A stretch of 64,000 bases of DNA from Bdellovibrio sp047344985 (GTDB lineage: Bacteria; Bdellovibrionota; Bdellovibrionia; Bdellovibrionales; Bdellovibrionaceae). The notes beneath the pieces were generated by a model. The model ran no database searches. It was not told where the DNA came from and was given only the letters and a program-made list of their open reading frames with translations. The translations under genes were made by a program, and so were the position numbers. Numbering within the stretch: position 1 is the first letter of the stretch; each line of letters starts with the position of its first letter. Shown one piece after another: positions 1 through 8,641 of this stretch. The stretch lies in assembly GCF_047344985.1 (NCBI RefSeq), contig NZ_CP178861.1:2666001-2730000 (forward strand). The letters run 5' to 3'.

Positions 1-299
1 ATACAACGGTCGTTGCTCAATTGAATAAAATCTTCCCTGCGATCAACCAGTCCGCTGCGACAGAGACTTCACAAATGGGACCTTCTGTACAAACAGGCGC
101 ATCCGTTTGTGTGACAGCGTATCTTCCAGGCAAAGCGATGGATTTGGCTGAGTTCAAGCGCAGAATTTTTGCGGGCCTCATCTCTAACAATCCACACGAT
201 GACGGTGCTTATCGTTGGGGTGAAGTGCGTGGACCTTCGCAGCGTGCAAGAAGCTGCCAATCATGGGATCCTTGGAGCCCGGATTTAACACAGGAATAA
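1..299 (+). CDS. Unknown protein, C-terminal part (5' end outside window)
   Basis: The reading frame is open from the first bases of the window (codons from position 3) and ends at the TAA at 297-299, so only about 98 C-terminal residues are visible and the start lies upstream. The TTG at 21 is in frame but is probably an internal Leu codon. The tail contains a stretch with two Cys-free hydrophilic segments, then ends WGEVRGPSQRARSC followed by a Trp/Pro-rich end. I do not recognise a family. A GC-rich dispersed repeat begins three bases after the stop. Real coding is inferred from the continuous frame and lack of a competing frame. Confidence 0.55.
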   Translation, partial: TTVVAQLNKIFPAINQSAATETSQMGPSVQTGASVCVTAYLPGKAMDLAEFKRRIFAGLISNNPHDDGAYRWGEVRGPSQRARSCQSWDPWSPDLTQE

Positions 300-301
300 T
301 A

Positions 302-352
302 GCTGCTTCAGCCTGCGCGCCACGGGCGCTTCGGCTCTGCCGACGTCCGTCG
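302..352 (+). repeat. GC-rich dispersed element, copy A
   Basis: A 51-base GC-rich unit starting GCTGCTTCAGCCTGCGCGCC. It is 47/51 identical to the copy at 27420-27470 and recognisably related to copies at 4721, 6514, 12320 and 21051 (reverse). It carries two small adjacent inverted repeats, GCGCC/GGCGC and CGGC/GCCG. It sits just after the stop of the upstream gene. Confidence 0.7.
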
Positions 353-362
353 AAAAGGAACT

Positions 363-1064
363 ATGAAACCGATTAAATTAAAAACATGGATTATGTGGGG
401 CCTGATCCTTTTTGGGTTGGGTCTTTTCACTGATTACTTTTTCTTCCATATACTTTTTCACGCGAAAAATGGAGCCACCGCAACTCCCGAGACAGGTGCT
501 GTGATCGCTTCTTCTCCCACAGAAAATCAGAATACAAAAACTCCTGATAATTCTTTTTTGGGAGAAGCCACCAACACAGAAGCGGATACGACGTCTTCTA
601 GCAAAGATAACTTTTTAGAATCTTTGCAGCTGTGTGCTCCGGAAGTTGCGGCACAAGCCATTGCGACTCCTGAGGCTCTGATTGAGTACTTGCAAAAAAG
701 TGTCGGCGTTAAAGAAGAAGAAATCTCTTTAGAGAACTATCATCTTACCATGGCAGACGGCTCCAAACGCCGTGTGCACGTGATCACTTCCGACAACACG
801 AACAGTGCCGATAAAAAAGAAATTCGTTTCTTTAAATTGGATGAAGAAGGTTACCCGGAACGTCTTCCACTAAAAGGAAATGAGACGGTGGCTTCCTTAC
901 TGGCACAAGGAAAGATCACGAAGCACGAAGTGAAGTCTCAGTTGGTGCTTAAAGACGGCTCTTCTGTTGCTCTTGAAAAACACGACAGCAAGGTCTTTGA
1001 GTTTCAGTACAACAATCACGGCAAAACGCTTTCTTGCCGTTTTAAAGACTGTCAGTGCCCGTAA
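363..1064 (+). CDS. Membrane-anchored protein of unknown function
   Basis: A 233-residue protein with one N-terminal membrane segment (about residues 10-30, WGLILFGLGLFTDYFFFHIL), then a Ser/Thr/Pro/Asn-rich linker (35-80) and a mixed soluble domain (85-233). The orientation suggests a signal anchor with the soluble part in the periplasm. Three Cys lie close to the C-terminus (C-R-F-K-D-C-Q-C-P), which could form a disulfide or bind metal. The start ATG follows an AAGGAAC-like ribosome site. A Rho-independent terminator at 1120-1159 closes the unit. No family recognised. Confidence 0.75.
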   Translation: MKPIKLKTWIMWGLILFGLGLFTDYFFFHILFHAKNGATATPETGAVIASSPTENQNTKTPDNSFLGEATNTEADTTSSSKDNFLESLQLCAPEVAAQAIATPEALIEYLQKSVGVKEEEISLENYHLTMADGSKRRVHVITSDNTNSADKKEIRFFKLDEEGYPERLPLKGNETVASLLAQGKITKHEVKSQLVLKDGSSVALEKHDSKVFEFQYNNHGKTLSCRFKDCQCP

Positions 1065-1119
1065 GGTAAGGCCAAGGTCTAGGACCGCATTAAGTTCCTG
1101 ACATAGTATTTCAAATCAC

Positions 1120-1159
1120 AGCCCCTCTGTTTAACATTGTCAGCAGAGGGGCTTTTTTT
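1120..1159 (+). terminator. Rho-independent terminator
   Basis: Stem AGCCCCTCTG (1120-1129) pairs perfectly with CAGAGGGGCT (1144-1153) and is followed by seven T. It terminates the gene at 363-1064. Confidence 0.85.
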
Positions 1160-1591
1160 ATGCAAAAAGACGGTTCGTTTCTACATAGCCGAAGTTTATG
1201 GATCTACTACACCCTCTTTTTTTCCGGCTCTCTGGTATTGGTTTACCAGGCGTTTGGTTGGGACATTGTCGGCGACTCCGTAAACTTTCTTTGTCTATTG
1301 TTTTTACTGAACGGATTTTTAACCCGTCGGCCTTTACATATTTTAGAAAATTCATTTCTGATGACAGTGGGCTATATTTTGCCACTGCTGATTCGCAACT
1401 CTCTCAAACTGACTTACACGGAAGCCCCGTCTATTGCGGATTTTTTAAAGCTTGCGATGAAATCGACGTCAGTCACCTTGATGCTGGGTTGTGCTTTCTC
1501 GTGCCTGGGGTATTTCCTTGTCCAGGTATCACAAAGAATCATGCAGCTAAGTCGCAGCAAAATCACGACTCGCAGTTATCACGACGAGTAG
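1160..1591 (+). CDS. Small integral membrane protein, unknown
   Basis: A 143-residue very hydrophobic protein with about three to four membrane spans (residues 14-32, 38-55, 66-82 and 97-122) and a basic, cytoplasmic-looking C-terminus. The only ATG lies directly in the T-run of the preceding terminator with no Shine-Dalgarno sequence, so the true start is uncertain; a downstream non-ATG start or a leaderless message is possible. It is convergent with the ABC transporter genes, with its stop immediately before the ATPase stop. No family recognised. Confidence 0.55.
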   Translation: MQKDGSFLHSRSLWIYYTLFFSGSLVLVYQAFGWDIVGDSVNFLCLLFLLNGFLTRRPLHILENSFLMTVGYILPLLIRNSLKLTYTEAPSIADFLKLAMKSTSVTLMLGCAFSCLGYFLVQVSQRIMQLSRSKITTRSYHDE

Positions 1592-1592
1592 T

Positions 1593-2393
1593 CTAATCCC
1601 CCGTTGTTCCCTGAAGCTGTGCTTGTTCAAAGCGGTTTTGTTCCTCCATCACGAGTTGTGAAATTTCTTTTTTTAAATCGTTAAAATCCGGAGACGCTGG
1701 ATTGCGCGGGCGCGGGAGCTCCACGTGAATGTCTTTTTTCACGGTGCCCGGCCGATAGCTCATCACAATAATCCGATCTGAAAGATAGATGGATTCTTCG
1801 ATCGAGTGAGTAACAAACACGATGGTCTTTTTTAATTCGCTCCATAGCTTTAACAACTCATCTTGAAGACTCCGGCGAGTGAGGGCATCTAGAGCACCGA
1901 AAGGTTCATCCATCAACATGATTGGCGAATCCAAGGCAAGCACACGGGCAATCGCCACCCTCTGTCGCATTCCTCCCGAAAGATCTTTAGGAAAACGATC
2001 CCGGAAGTCTGCGAGCTTCAACATTTTCAATAATTCATTGAGTTTGTTTTCAATCTTCTGCGGATTTTCTTTTTTAATTTTTAAACCAAAGGTGATGTTT
2101 TCAGCGACCGTCATCCAGGGAAACAGAGCGTACTCTTGAAAGACCATGCCGCGATCCGGGCCGGGCAATAAAATGATTTTTCCATCCACACGGATTTCGC
2201 CCTGAGTAGGCAAAGAAAATCCCGCAATGGCATTCAGAAGCGTACTCTTTCCACATCCTGAAGGTCCCAACAAACATACAAACTGTCCTGCGGAAATATT
2301 AAAATTAATATCGCGAAGAGCGACGACATCTTTTCCTTCGCCGTAAAAAACTTTATGAACGTGTTCAATTTCAATTTGCGCGGATTCACTCAT
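1593..2393 (-). CDS. NitT/TauT-type ABC transporter, ATP-binding protein
   Basis: A 266-residue ATPase of the nitrate/sulfonate/taurine importer family that would power uptake through the permease encoded just upstream. Walker A GPSGCGKST is near residue 45, the signature LSGGMRQRVAIAR near 140, and Walker B IMLMDEP near 160, followed by the H-loop THS. I place the start at 2393: a GAGG site precedes it by six bases and it overlaps the permease stop as ATGA. An in-frame start six codons upstream (2411) is less likely. The substrate cannot be read from the ATPase. Confidence 0.92.
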   Translation of the reverse strand: MSESAQIEIEHVHKVFYGEGKDVVALRDINFNISAGQFVCLLGPSGCGKSTLLNAIAGFSLPTQGEIRVDGKIILLPGPDRGMVFQEYALFPWMTVAENITFGLKIKKENPQKIENKLNELLKMLKLADFRDRFPKDLSGGMRQRVAIARVLALDSPIMLMDEPFGALDALTRRSLQDELLKLWSELKKTIVFVTHSIEESIYLSDRIIVMSYRPGTVKKDIHVELPRPRNPASPDFNDLKKEISQLVMEEQNRFEQAQLQGTTGD

Positions 2394-3205
2394 TCCAAAC
2401 CTCGATGCCAACGCAAAAGATAATTATTCAGCTTGCTGACGCCCGTATCAATCGCAAGTCCCAAGAGTCCGATGGAGAACATACCGGCAATGATTTTATC
2501 TGACCAAAAATATTCGCGCGCTTCCAAAATCCGATAACCAAGTCCATTGTTCACAGCGATCATCTCTGCCACGATCATACAAATAAAGCCGGTGCCAATC
2601 CCGATGCGCACACCACTTAAGATGTAAGGCATCGCCGCTGGCAAGATCACTTTTAAAAACATCACACGCGGATTTGCACCTAAGTTTCTGGCGGCACGAA
2701 TATAAATACTGTCAACGGCTCTGACTCCGACAATGGTGTTCATTAAAACCGGAAAGAAAGCGCCCAGACTGATTAAAAAAACCGCCGGAGGATCGCCGAG
2801 CCCAAACCATAAAATGGCCAAAGGAATAAAAGCAATCGGAGGAATAGGACGAAGCACTTGAATCAGTGGATTAAAATAATCATAAATGTGAGTGCTTGCT
2901 CCCATCAGAAGACCTAAAGGAAGCGCGAGTCCCGCACCAATGATGAATCCCACCGCCACCCGATAAGAGCTCGCAATGAGATCATGAATAAGTTCTCCAG
3001 AGAAAAGCCATTTGGTATAAGATCCTTGTGCAGGATCATAGGCTTCGTAAGGTTTCAGGTATTCATACCATTTCATTAGAACAGCAGAAGGCGCCGGCAA
3101 CACATGAGGGTTCACTCCTCCGAAGCGCACGACAAGCTCCCACACAATCAGTATGGCGGCTGGCACCCAAAATCCTTTTATTGCCGACGTCCATGCTATT
3201 TTCAA
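2390..3205 (-). CDS. NitT/TauT-type ABC transporter, permease
   Basis: About 271 residues with five to six membrane spans and the binding-protein-dependent permease signature (EAA-like loop around RNLGANPRVMFLKVILPAAMP, near residues 180-200), which docks on the ATPase. This is the SsuC/TauC/ThiX type. The start is probably the TTG at 3205, six bases after an AGGAG; a TTG at 3211 lies too close to that site. It sits nine bases after the binding-protein gene and overlaps the ATPase gene by ATGA, so the three genes form one operon. Confidence 0.9.
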   Translation of the reverse strand: MKIAWTSAIKGFWVPAAILIVWELVVRFGGVNPHVLPAPSAVLMKWYEYLKPYEAYDPAQGSYTKWLFSGELIHDLIASSYRVAVGFIIGAGLALPLGLLMGASTHIYDYFNPLIQVLRPIPPIAFIPLAILWFGLGDPPAVFLISLGAFFPVLMNTIVGVRAVDSIYIRAARNLGANPRVMFLKVILPAAMPYILSGVRIGIGTGFICMIVAEMIAVNNGLGYRILEAREYFWSDKIIAGMFSIGLLGLAIDTGVSKLNNYLLRWHRGLE

Positions 3206-3214
3206 ACTCAACTC

Positions 3215-4216
3215 CTAGGGAACTCCCATGGATTTTTTGGCATCCGCAAGAAGATCCAACTTCACCCAGTCTGCCGCCTTGGGAGGATTTTTCATTCGAC
3301 CAACGCCATATTTGTGCATAAGGTCTGTCGTGATTTGCATGTGCTCAACTGTGAGATCATACGTGTACTCTGCATTTCCCATGGCATCTTTGAAATCTTG
3401 GGGAGTGATTTGTCCTTTGAACATTTTTTCGATCACGTATTTCTGTGCGAGATCCGGTTTTTCAATAAAGGTTTTTGTCGCATCAACAAAGCACTTCATA
3501 AATTTTTCGGCCACCGCTTTTTTATTCTTGTACATGGTCTCTGTCATGACAAGTGTACGAATCGGTTCTCCCATCGGAGTGTCGTAAGGTTTTATTAACT
3601 CCACTCCATAGCCTTTATTGATCGCTTGTGATGATTGCGGCTCACTCTGTGACATGGCATCGATGTTTTTTGCCTGAAGCGCTTGATTCAAATCCGCGAA
3701 GGCCATAAAAACAATTCTCACGTCTTTTCCAGGTTGTTCAGACCAGGTGAGATTGTTTTTAGCAAGCTCGGCATACAAAAGAAGTTCTTGGGCCCCGCCG
3801 CGAGCCACGCCGACTTTTTTGCCCTTAAGTTCTTTGACCGACGTGATTTTCAAATCAGGTCGCACAACGATGCGCGCCCCGCCTTTCGCAAATCCAGCAA
3901 CGGCGTAAATCGGCGCACCTCCTGCTCGTCCCGCAATGGCGGCATCTGCGGCACTGGCGGCGACGTCAATCTCTCCTGCGATGATAGCCGGGATGATGTC
4001 GAGACCTTTTGCAAAAACTCTTTCTTGAACTTTTAAACCGTATTTTCCGCAGTGCTCAGTGAGGTAACTAATTGCACCGTAGTGAGCGAATTTTAAATTT
4101 CCAACACGGACGAGATCGGGAGCTTGCGCTTTTGCATCGAAGTTAAGAATAGAAAGGATCAGGAGAAAGAAAAAACTAAGGATGAGTTTTGAGTGACGCT
4201 GATGAGCTTGCTGCAT
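3215..4216 (-). CDS. NitT/TauT-type ABC transporter, periplasmic substrate-binding protein
   Basis: A 333-residue protein with a cleavable signal peptide (hydrophobic core about 12-26, cleavage near AKA-QA). It has the two-lobed binding fold of the SsuA/NMT1-like family, with the typical early motif of VRVGNLKFAHYGA and a GEIDVAASAADAAIAG segment lining the ligand site. First gene of the importer operon, with AAGGAGG five bases before its ATG. The ligand (sulfonate, pyrimidine-like or other) is not determinable. No biosynthetic neighbour hints at the substrate. Confidence 0.88.
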   Translation of the reverse strand: MQQAHQRHSKLILSFFFLLILSILNFDAKAQAPDLVRVGNLKFAHYGAISYLTEHCGKYGLKVQERVFAKGLDIIPAIIAGEIDVAASAADAAIAGRAGGAPIYAVAGFAKGGARIVVRPDLKITSVKELKGKKVGVARGGAQELLLYAELAKNNLTWSEQPGKDVRIVFMAFADLNQALQAKNIDAMSQSEPQSSQAINKGYGVELIKPYDTPMGEPIRTLVMTETMYKNKKAVAEKFMKCFVDATKTFIEKPDLAQKYVIEKMFKGQITPQDFKDAMGNAEYTYDLTVEHMQITTDLMHKYGVGRMKNPPKAADWVKLDLLADAKKSMGVP

Positions 4217-4351
4217 ACGGGCCTCCTTAAACTTACAACAGCCCTATCCAACTCCCGAATGACCCGACTCGCAATAAGTCTTATGACATCGATTTAATAT
4301 GCCTAACGACAGATGACGTTTATGAAATGATGTTATTTGTCTTTTCGCGCC

Positions 4352-4390
4352 TATAATAAAAATACATAAGACCAAAAAAATTTAAAGGAG
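4352..4390 (+). promoter_or_regulatory. Promoter -10 and ribosome site of the histone-like gene
   Basis: A consensus TATAAT at 4352-4357 lies 40 bases before the ATG at 4397. The -35 region is weak. AAAGGAG at 4384-4390, six bases before the ATG, is a strong ribosome site. Confidence 0.6.
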
Positions 4391-4396
4391 TCCTTC

Positions 4397-4714
4397 ATGA
4401 AACAAAAAGCACACGCAAGAAAAGCCACTGGCGCGAAGAAAACAAGAACTACGACTTTAAAAGCGAAGGCCAAAGCGAAGGCAAGCCCTAAAAAACAAGC
4501 CATGTCTAAACTTGCTACAAAAGCCAAATCGGCTCCTCGCAGTAGAGCGAAAGTGGAATCCACTTTGGAAACGCCTCGTGAGCCATCACGTGAAATGGAA
4601 AGCTTGACGGAACAACCTAAAATGAAAATTTCTAGAAAAAACGGCGGCACATTCCGCGAGAATCAAAGAAGCCAATCGCAACCGAATTCGGTGAACCCTG
4701 CGGGCCGTAGATAA
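4397..4714 (+). CDS. Lys/Ala-rich histone H1-like protein
   Basis: A 105-residue protein. Residues 1-55 are almost entirely Lys, Ala, Arg, Thr and Ser with repeated AKAKAKA-type runs, like the C-terminal tail of histone H1 and bacterial Hc1/BpH-type nucleoid proteins. Residues 56-80 carry several Glu, and the C-terminus is Asn/Gln/Ser-rich. It has no fold visible beyond this composition, so DNA binding is inferred from charge. Consensus -10 and strong ribosome site upstream suggest high expression. It could instead be an RNA- or ribosome-associated basic protein. Confidence 0.75.
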   Translation: MKQKAHARKATGAKKTRTTTLKAKAKAKASPKKQAMSKLATKAKSAPRSRAKVESTLETPREPSREMESLTEQPKMKISRKNGGTFRENQRSQSQPNSVNPAGRR

Positions 4715-4720
4715 TTCATT

Positions 4721-4769
4721 GCTTTAGCCTGAGCGCTGCACGCGCCCAGGCTCCGTTCGGCATTCGCCG
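4721..4769 (+). repeat. GC-rich dispersed element, copy C (diverged)
   Basis: GC-rich unit beginning GCTTTAGCCTGAGCGC, alignable with the copies at 302 and 27420 but with several changes. It fills the 56-base gap between the stops of the histone-like gene and hutU. Confidence 0.5.
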
Positions 4770-4770
4770 A

Positions 4771-6426
4771 TTAAATCCAAAGACTTTTTACACCGCGCTC
4801 AATCGCCACTTCTTTTGCGAGTTCATAACCCGCATCCAAATGTCTGAAGACGCCCATTGCTGGATCGGCCGTTAAAACGCGCTCTAAACGACGAGCCGCT
4901 TTTTCAGTGCCGTCAGCAACAATCACTTGTCCTGCGTGCTGACTGTAACCCATTCCCACACCACCACCGTGATGCAAGCTCACCCACGTAGCTCCGCACG
5001 CGGTATTTACAAGGGCATTCAAAAGAGCCCAGTCGCTCACTGCATCTGAACCATCTTTCATCGCCTCTGTCTCGCGATTTGGCGAAGCCACAGAACCACA
5101 ATCCAAATGGTCACGACCAATAACGATCGGAGCTTTTACTTTTCCTTCAGCCACAAGTTGATTGAACATCAAACCCGCTTTCGCGCGCTCGCCGTACTCA
5201 AGCCAGCAGATACGCGCTGGAAGACCTTGGAACGCAATACGCTCTTCAGCCATATCCAACCAACGAAGAAGATCTTTTTTATGAGGGAAAAGTTTTCTCA
5301 TCGCATCGTCAGTCACTTTGATATCGTTTGGATCACCTGACAAAGCCACCCAACGGAAAGGACCGCTCCCTTTGCAGAACAAAGGACGGATGAACGCAGG
5401 AACAAATCCTGGGTAATCAAATGCATTTTCAACGCCCGCTTCATAAGCGCGTGCACGAAGGTTGTTGCCGTAATCGAAAGTCACAGCGCCACGGTCTTTC
5501 ATGATAAGCATACCGCGAACGTGTTTTGCCATCGCATCGTAAGCCGCTTTCAAATAAGCTTTTTGATCGCGCTCACGGAATTCTTTAGCTGTCTCTACGG
5601 TATAGCCTTCAGGGATGTAACCCACCAAAGGATCATGCGCGGACGTTTGATCCGTCAAAAGATCCGGAGTGAATCCTTTTTCGATCAACTGATGAATCAC
5701 TGTGGCCATATTGCCAAGAAGAGCGATGGACTTTGCTTCACCTGCTGCCGTGTATTTTTTGACACGTGCGATAGCATCATCAAGATCTGTCGCCACTTCA
5801 TCCACGTATTTTGTTTCAAGACGTTTTTGAATACGAGTTGGATCAATTTCAACAGCAAGCACACAAGCTCCTGCAAACACACCCGCAAGAGGCTGGGCTC
5901 CGCCCATCCCGCCAAGACCTGCTGTCAAAATCACGCGGCCTTTAAGGCTTCCGCCAAAATGTTGGCGACCGGCTTCAACAAATGATTCGTAAGTTCCCTG
6001 GATGATACCTTGAGTTCCGATGTAAATCCAAGAACCCGCCGTCATCTGTCCGTACATCATCAAACCTTTTTTATCGAGTTCGTTGAAGACTTCCCATGTG
6101 GCCCATTTAGGAACAAGGTTTGAATTTGCCAAAAGAACGCGAGGAGCATCTTCATGAGTTTTCAAAATACCAATTGGTTTTCCAGATTGAACAAGAAGAG
6201 TTTCGTCGTTTTCTAGATTTTTAAGAGCTTCCAAAATTTTATCGAAAGACTCCCAGTTACGAGCGGCTTTTCCGATACCACCGTAAACCACCAAATCTTC
6301 AGGGCGCTCAGCCACTTGAGGATCTAAGTTGTTTTGAATCATTCTGTAAGCGGCCTCTTGAAGCCACCCCTTACAAACCATTTTATTTCCCGTAGGAGCT
6401 CTTACGACTCTTGGTTGTGATGTCAT
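4771..6426 (-). CDS. hutU: Urocanate hydratase
   Basis: A 551-residue full-length urocanase (family about 550-560). It converts urocanate to imidazolone propionate, step two of histidine degradation, using tightly bound NAD+ in the cytosol. The NAD-binding Gly-rich stretch VILTAGLGGMGGAQPL is near residue 165-180, and the active-site Cys lies in LPARICWLEYGERA near residue 405-415. Start ATG is preceded by GAGGG at eight bases. It follows hutH on the same strand with a 139-base gap holding a dispersed repeat. The later hut genes (hutI, hutG) are not in the window. Confidence 0.97.
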   Translation of the reverse strand: MTSQPRVVRAPTGNKMVCKGWLQEAAYRMIQNNLDPQVAERPEDLVVYGGIGKAARNWESFDKILEALKNLENDETLLVQSGKPIGILKTHEDAPRVLLANSNLVPKWATWEVFNELDKKGLMMYGQMTAGSWIYIGTQGIIQGTYESFVEAGRQHFGGSLKGRVILTAGLGGMGGAQPLAGVFAGACVLAVEIDPTRIQKRLETKYVDEVATDLDDAIARVKKYTAAGEAKSIALLGNMATVIHQLIEKGFTPDLLTDQTSAHDPLVGYIPEGYTVETAKEFRERDQKAYLKAAYDAMAKHVRGMLIMKDRGAVTFDYGNNLRARAYEAGVENAFDYPGFVPAFIRPLFCKGSGPFRWVALSGDPNDIKVTDDAMRKLFPHKKDLLRWLDMAEERIAFQGLPARICWLEYGERAKAGLMFNQLVAEGKVKAPIVIGRDHLDCGSVASPNRETEAMKDGSDAVSDWALLNALVNTACGATWVSLHHGGGVGMGYSQHAGQVIVADGTEKAARRLERVLTADPAMGVFRHLDAGYELAKEVAIERGVKSLWI

Positions 6427-6513
6427 ATTTAATTCCCTCTTTGGAGGTACGCCGTACCTTTTTGAATTGCACCGCGTAGCTATAAATTAATTATTACTTT
6501 ATATTATTTTACT

Positions 6514-6563
6514 CTACTTCAGCCTACGCGCCCAGGCGCTCCGGCACTGCGGGCTCGCGCCCG
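6514..6563 (+). repeat. GC-rich dispersed element, copy D
   Basis: Unit CTACTTCAGCCTACGCGCCC... with the internal inverted repeat GCGCC/GGCGC, related to copies at 302 and 27420. It abuts the hutH stop codon, between hutH and hutU. Confidence 0.6.
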
Positions 6564-6564
6564 T

Positions 6565-8100
6565 TTACCACTCAAGGTCTCCGACAGTTTTTTGTACAAC
6601 GGCTTGAAGTTCACCAGAAACCATCATCGCTTTGATCGCTTCAACGTCTTTTGAAAAAACACGGTCTTCGCTCGCGAATGGCACTGTTTTACGGATATGA
6701 TCGTAAACGGCTTTCACCGCAGCTGAAGGTTTTAATGGAGAAAGCAAGTCCAAAGCCTGGCATGCTGACAACATTTCCATAGCCACCACGTTTTCAGCGT
6801 TACGCAAAATCTGAGCAAATTTGCGAGCCGCAATCGTACCCATAGAAACGTGATCTTCTTTTTCAGCCGATGTCGGAATGGAATCCACACTCGCAGGATG
6901 AGCTAGAACTTTATTCTCACTCACCAAAGAAGCCGCCGCTACTTGCACAATCATATGACCTGAGTTCAAACCACCGTTCGGAGTTAAGAACGCTGGAAGC
7001 TCACTCATCTGTGTTGAGATCATTTTTGAAATACGGCATTCACTAATACTTGCTTGAGAAGAAATCGCAATCCCCGCAAAATCCATCGCATGAGCGACTG
7101 GCATTCCGTGAAAGTTACCGCAAGAAAGAACTTTATTCGCATCCGCAAAAACCAACGGATTGTCTGTTGAAGAGTTTGCTTCCGTTTCAAGAACTTTCGT
7201 CACGTATCTCAAAGCATCTTTCGCCGCCCCGTGAACCGCAGGCATGCAACGAAGTGAATAAGCATCTTGCACGCGCGGGTCATTCACCGCGTGGCTTTCA
7301 GAGATTTCACTTTTTTCTCCCATGAGCTTCATCAAGTTGCGCGCAGTTTTTGCTTCGCCTGGATGAGGACGAGTTGCAGAGATCAAAGGATCAAAAGCTT
7401 TGCGAGTGCCACGAAGACCTTCAAGTGACATCGCTCCTGCAAGATCCGCCATCCAAAGAAGACGTCTTGCTTCCCACACGGACAACAAACCGATGGAGGT
7501 CATCACTTGGCAGCCGTTGATCATTGAAAGACCTTCTTTTGCTTTCAGCTCAAGAGGTTTGATGTTTTTTTCTTTCAGAAGTGTTTGCACAGGAACGATT
7601 TTGCCATCAGCTCCCCATGCATCGCCCTCACCGATAATCGTTAAAGCCAGGTGTGAAAGCGGAGCCAAGTCACCACTCGCTCCCACCGAACCTTGAGAAG
7701 GAACGACCGGAATGATGTCGTTATTAAGGAACTCAAGAATTTTTTCGACAACCAACGGGCGAATACCGCTATGGCCTTTTGCCAAAGCATTGGCACGAAG
7801 AACCATCATCGCGCGTGTTTCTTTTTTCGTGAATGGAGTTCCGACACCCATGCTGTGAGAGCGGATTAAGTTTCTTTGCAGTTGTTCAATTTCAGAATCG
7901 GAAATACGAACAGAAGAAAAAGCACCAAAGCCCGTGTTCACGCCGTACATCACTTCGCCGCTAGAAATGCGGCCTTCAATGTAGTCGCGAGATTTTTGCA
8001 TCTGCGCTTTTCCTGCCGCAGAAAGCTCCGCTTTCAGTTGAGGATTGTGAGCAATTTCAAAAAGGTTTTCGAGCGTGATATTTTCGCCAGTAATCTGCAT
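6565..8100 (-). CDS. hutH: Histidine ammonia-lyase
   Basis: A 511-residue enzyme that deaminates L-histidine to trans-urocanate, step one of histidine catabolism, cytosolic tetramer. The Ala-Ser-Gly that cyclises into the MIO electrophile is in GSVGASGDLAPLSH (about residues 139-152), and a Tyr-containing N-terminal loop, MYGVNTGFGAFSS, is present near 52-64. Length matches the family. The ATG at 8100 has an AGGAG 11 bases upstream, displayed in the loop of a 7-bp hairpin (8105-8126). Upstream gene of the hutH-hutU pair. Confidence 0.97.
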   Translation of the reverse strand: MQITGENITLENLFEIAHNPQLKAELSAAGKAQMQKSRDYIEGRISSGEVMYGVNTGFGAFSSVRISDSEIEQLQRNLIRSHSMGVGTPFTKKETRAMMVLRANALAKGHSGIRPLVVEKILEFLNNDIIPVVPSQGSVGASGDLAPLSHLALTIIGEGDAWGADGKIVPVQTLLKEKNIKPLELKAKEGLSMINGCQVMTSIGLLSVWEARRLLWMADLAGAMSLEGLRGTRKAFDPLISATRPHPGEAKTARNLMKLMGEKSEISESHAVNDPRVQDAYSLRCMPAVHGAAKDALRYVTKVLETEANSSTDNPLVFADANKVLSCGNFHGMPVAHAMDFAGIAISSQASISECRISKMISTQMSELPAFLTPNGGLNSGHMIVQVAAASLVSENKVLAHPASVDSIPTSAEKEDHVSMGTIAARKFAQILRNAENVVAMEMLSACQALDLLSPLKPSAAVKAVYDHIRKTVPFASEDRVFSKDVEAIKAMMVSGELQAVVQKTVGDLEW

Positions 8101-8104
8101 AGTT

Positions 8105-8126
8105 CGGGCTTCTCCTGAAAAGCCCG
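8105..8126 (-). promoter_or_regulatory. Hairpin presenting the hutH ribosome-binding site
   Basis: On the minus strand CGGGCTT (8126-8120) pairs with AAGCCCG (8111-8105), leaving an 8-base loop TTCAGGAG that contains the Shine-Dalgarno sequence. The stem lies between the site and the ATG. It may tune translation or be a protein-binding hairpin; this role is inferred. Confidence 0.4.
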
Positions 8127-8244
8127 CATCCTAGCGCATGGACTCTATTTTAGGTACTTTCAAGCCTCTTTTTGCTCCGCATTATCGCACCTTATTTGGA
8201 GGTTTCTCTCCCCTTGCTCCTTAGAAAAATGTAAATCTGACTTT

Positions 8245-8580
8245 ATGAATGAGATTAAAATCACGGACACGTTAGAAGGCACGGGCAAGGCGGCGGAAAA
8301 AGGCGCGCTTTGCTTTTGCCATTATGAAGGATTTCTGGAAGACGGAACAAAGTTTGATTCCTCTTACGATCATGGCCGACAATTTGAATTCGTTGTGGGT
8401 TCAAAGAAAGTGATTCAAGGTTGGAGCCAGGGAATCCTCGGAATGAAAGAGGGCGGTAAACGCACGATCTTTGTTCCTTCTCACCTTGCCTATGGTGAAA
8501 GACAGATTGGGAAATTTATTAAACCGCATTCGAATCTGATTTTTCACGTCGAACTTTTTGAAGTGCGACCACGAGAGTAA
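8245..8580 (+). CDS. FKBP-type peptidyl-prolyl cis-trans isomerase
   Basis: A single FKBP domain of 111 residues with no signal peptide, so probably cytosolic. The family landmarks are in order: HYEGFLEDGTKFDSS (26-40), the VIQGWSQGILGMKEGGKR segment (55-73), LAYGERQIG (80-88) and SNLIFHVELFEV at the end. The Trp in QGW and the Tyr of LAYG form the proline pocket. It catalyses prolyl isomerisation as a folding helper. Stands alone, divergent from hutH and convergent with the barrel gene across a shared terminator. Confidence 0.93.
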   Translation: MNEIKITDTLEGTGKAAEKGALCFCHYEGFLEDGTKFDSSYDHGRQFEFVVGSKKVIQGWSQGILGMKEGGKRTIFVPSHLAYGERQIGKFIKPHSNLIFHVELFEVRPRE

Positions 8581-8590
8581 ATTTCCCAAA

Positions 8591-8620
8591 AAAAGAGGAG
8601 CTGATTCAGCTCCTCTTTTA
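8591..8620. terminator. Bidirectional Rho-independent terminator
   Basis: AAAAGAGGAGCT pairs perfectly with AGCTCCTCTTTT around loop GATTC. A-run and T-run flank it, so it serves both the FKBP gene and the convergent barrel gene. Confidence 0.88.
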
Positions 8621-8641
8621 ATTTTAAATTCTGTGTTTTAA

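Noticed and set aside
1198..1596. Open frame overlapping the membrane protein at 1160
   Set aside because: Its translation has no domain and the 1160 frame has clear membrane spans; likely a shadow.
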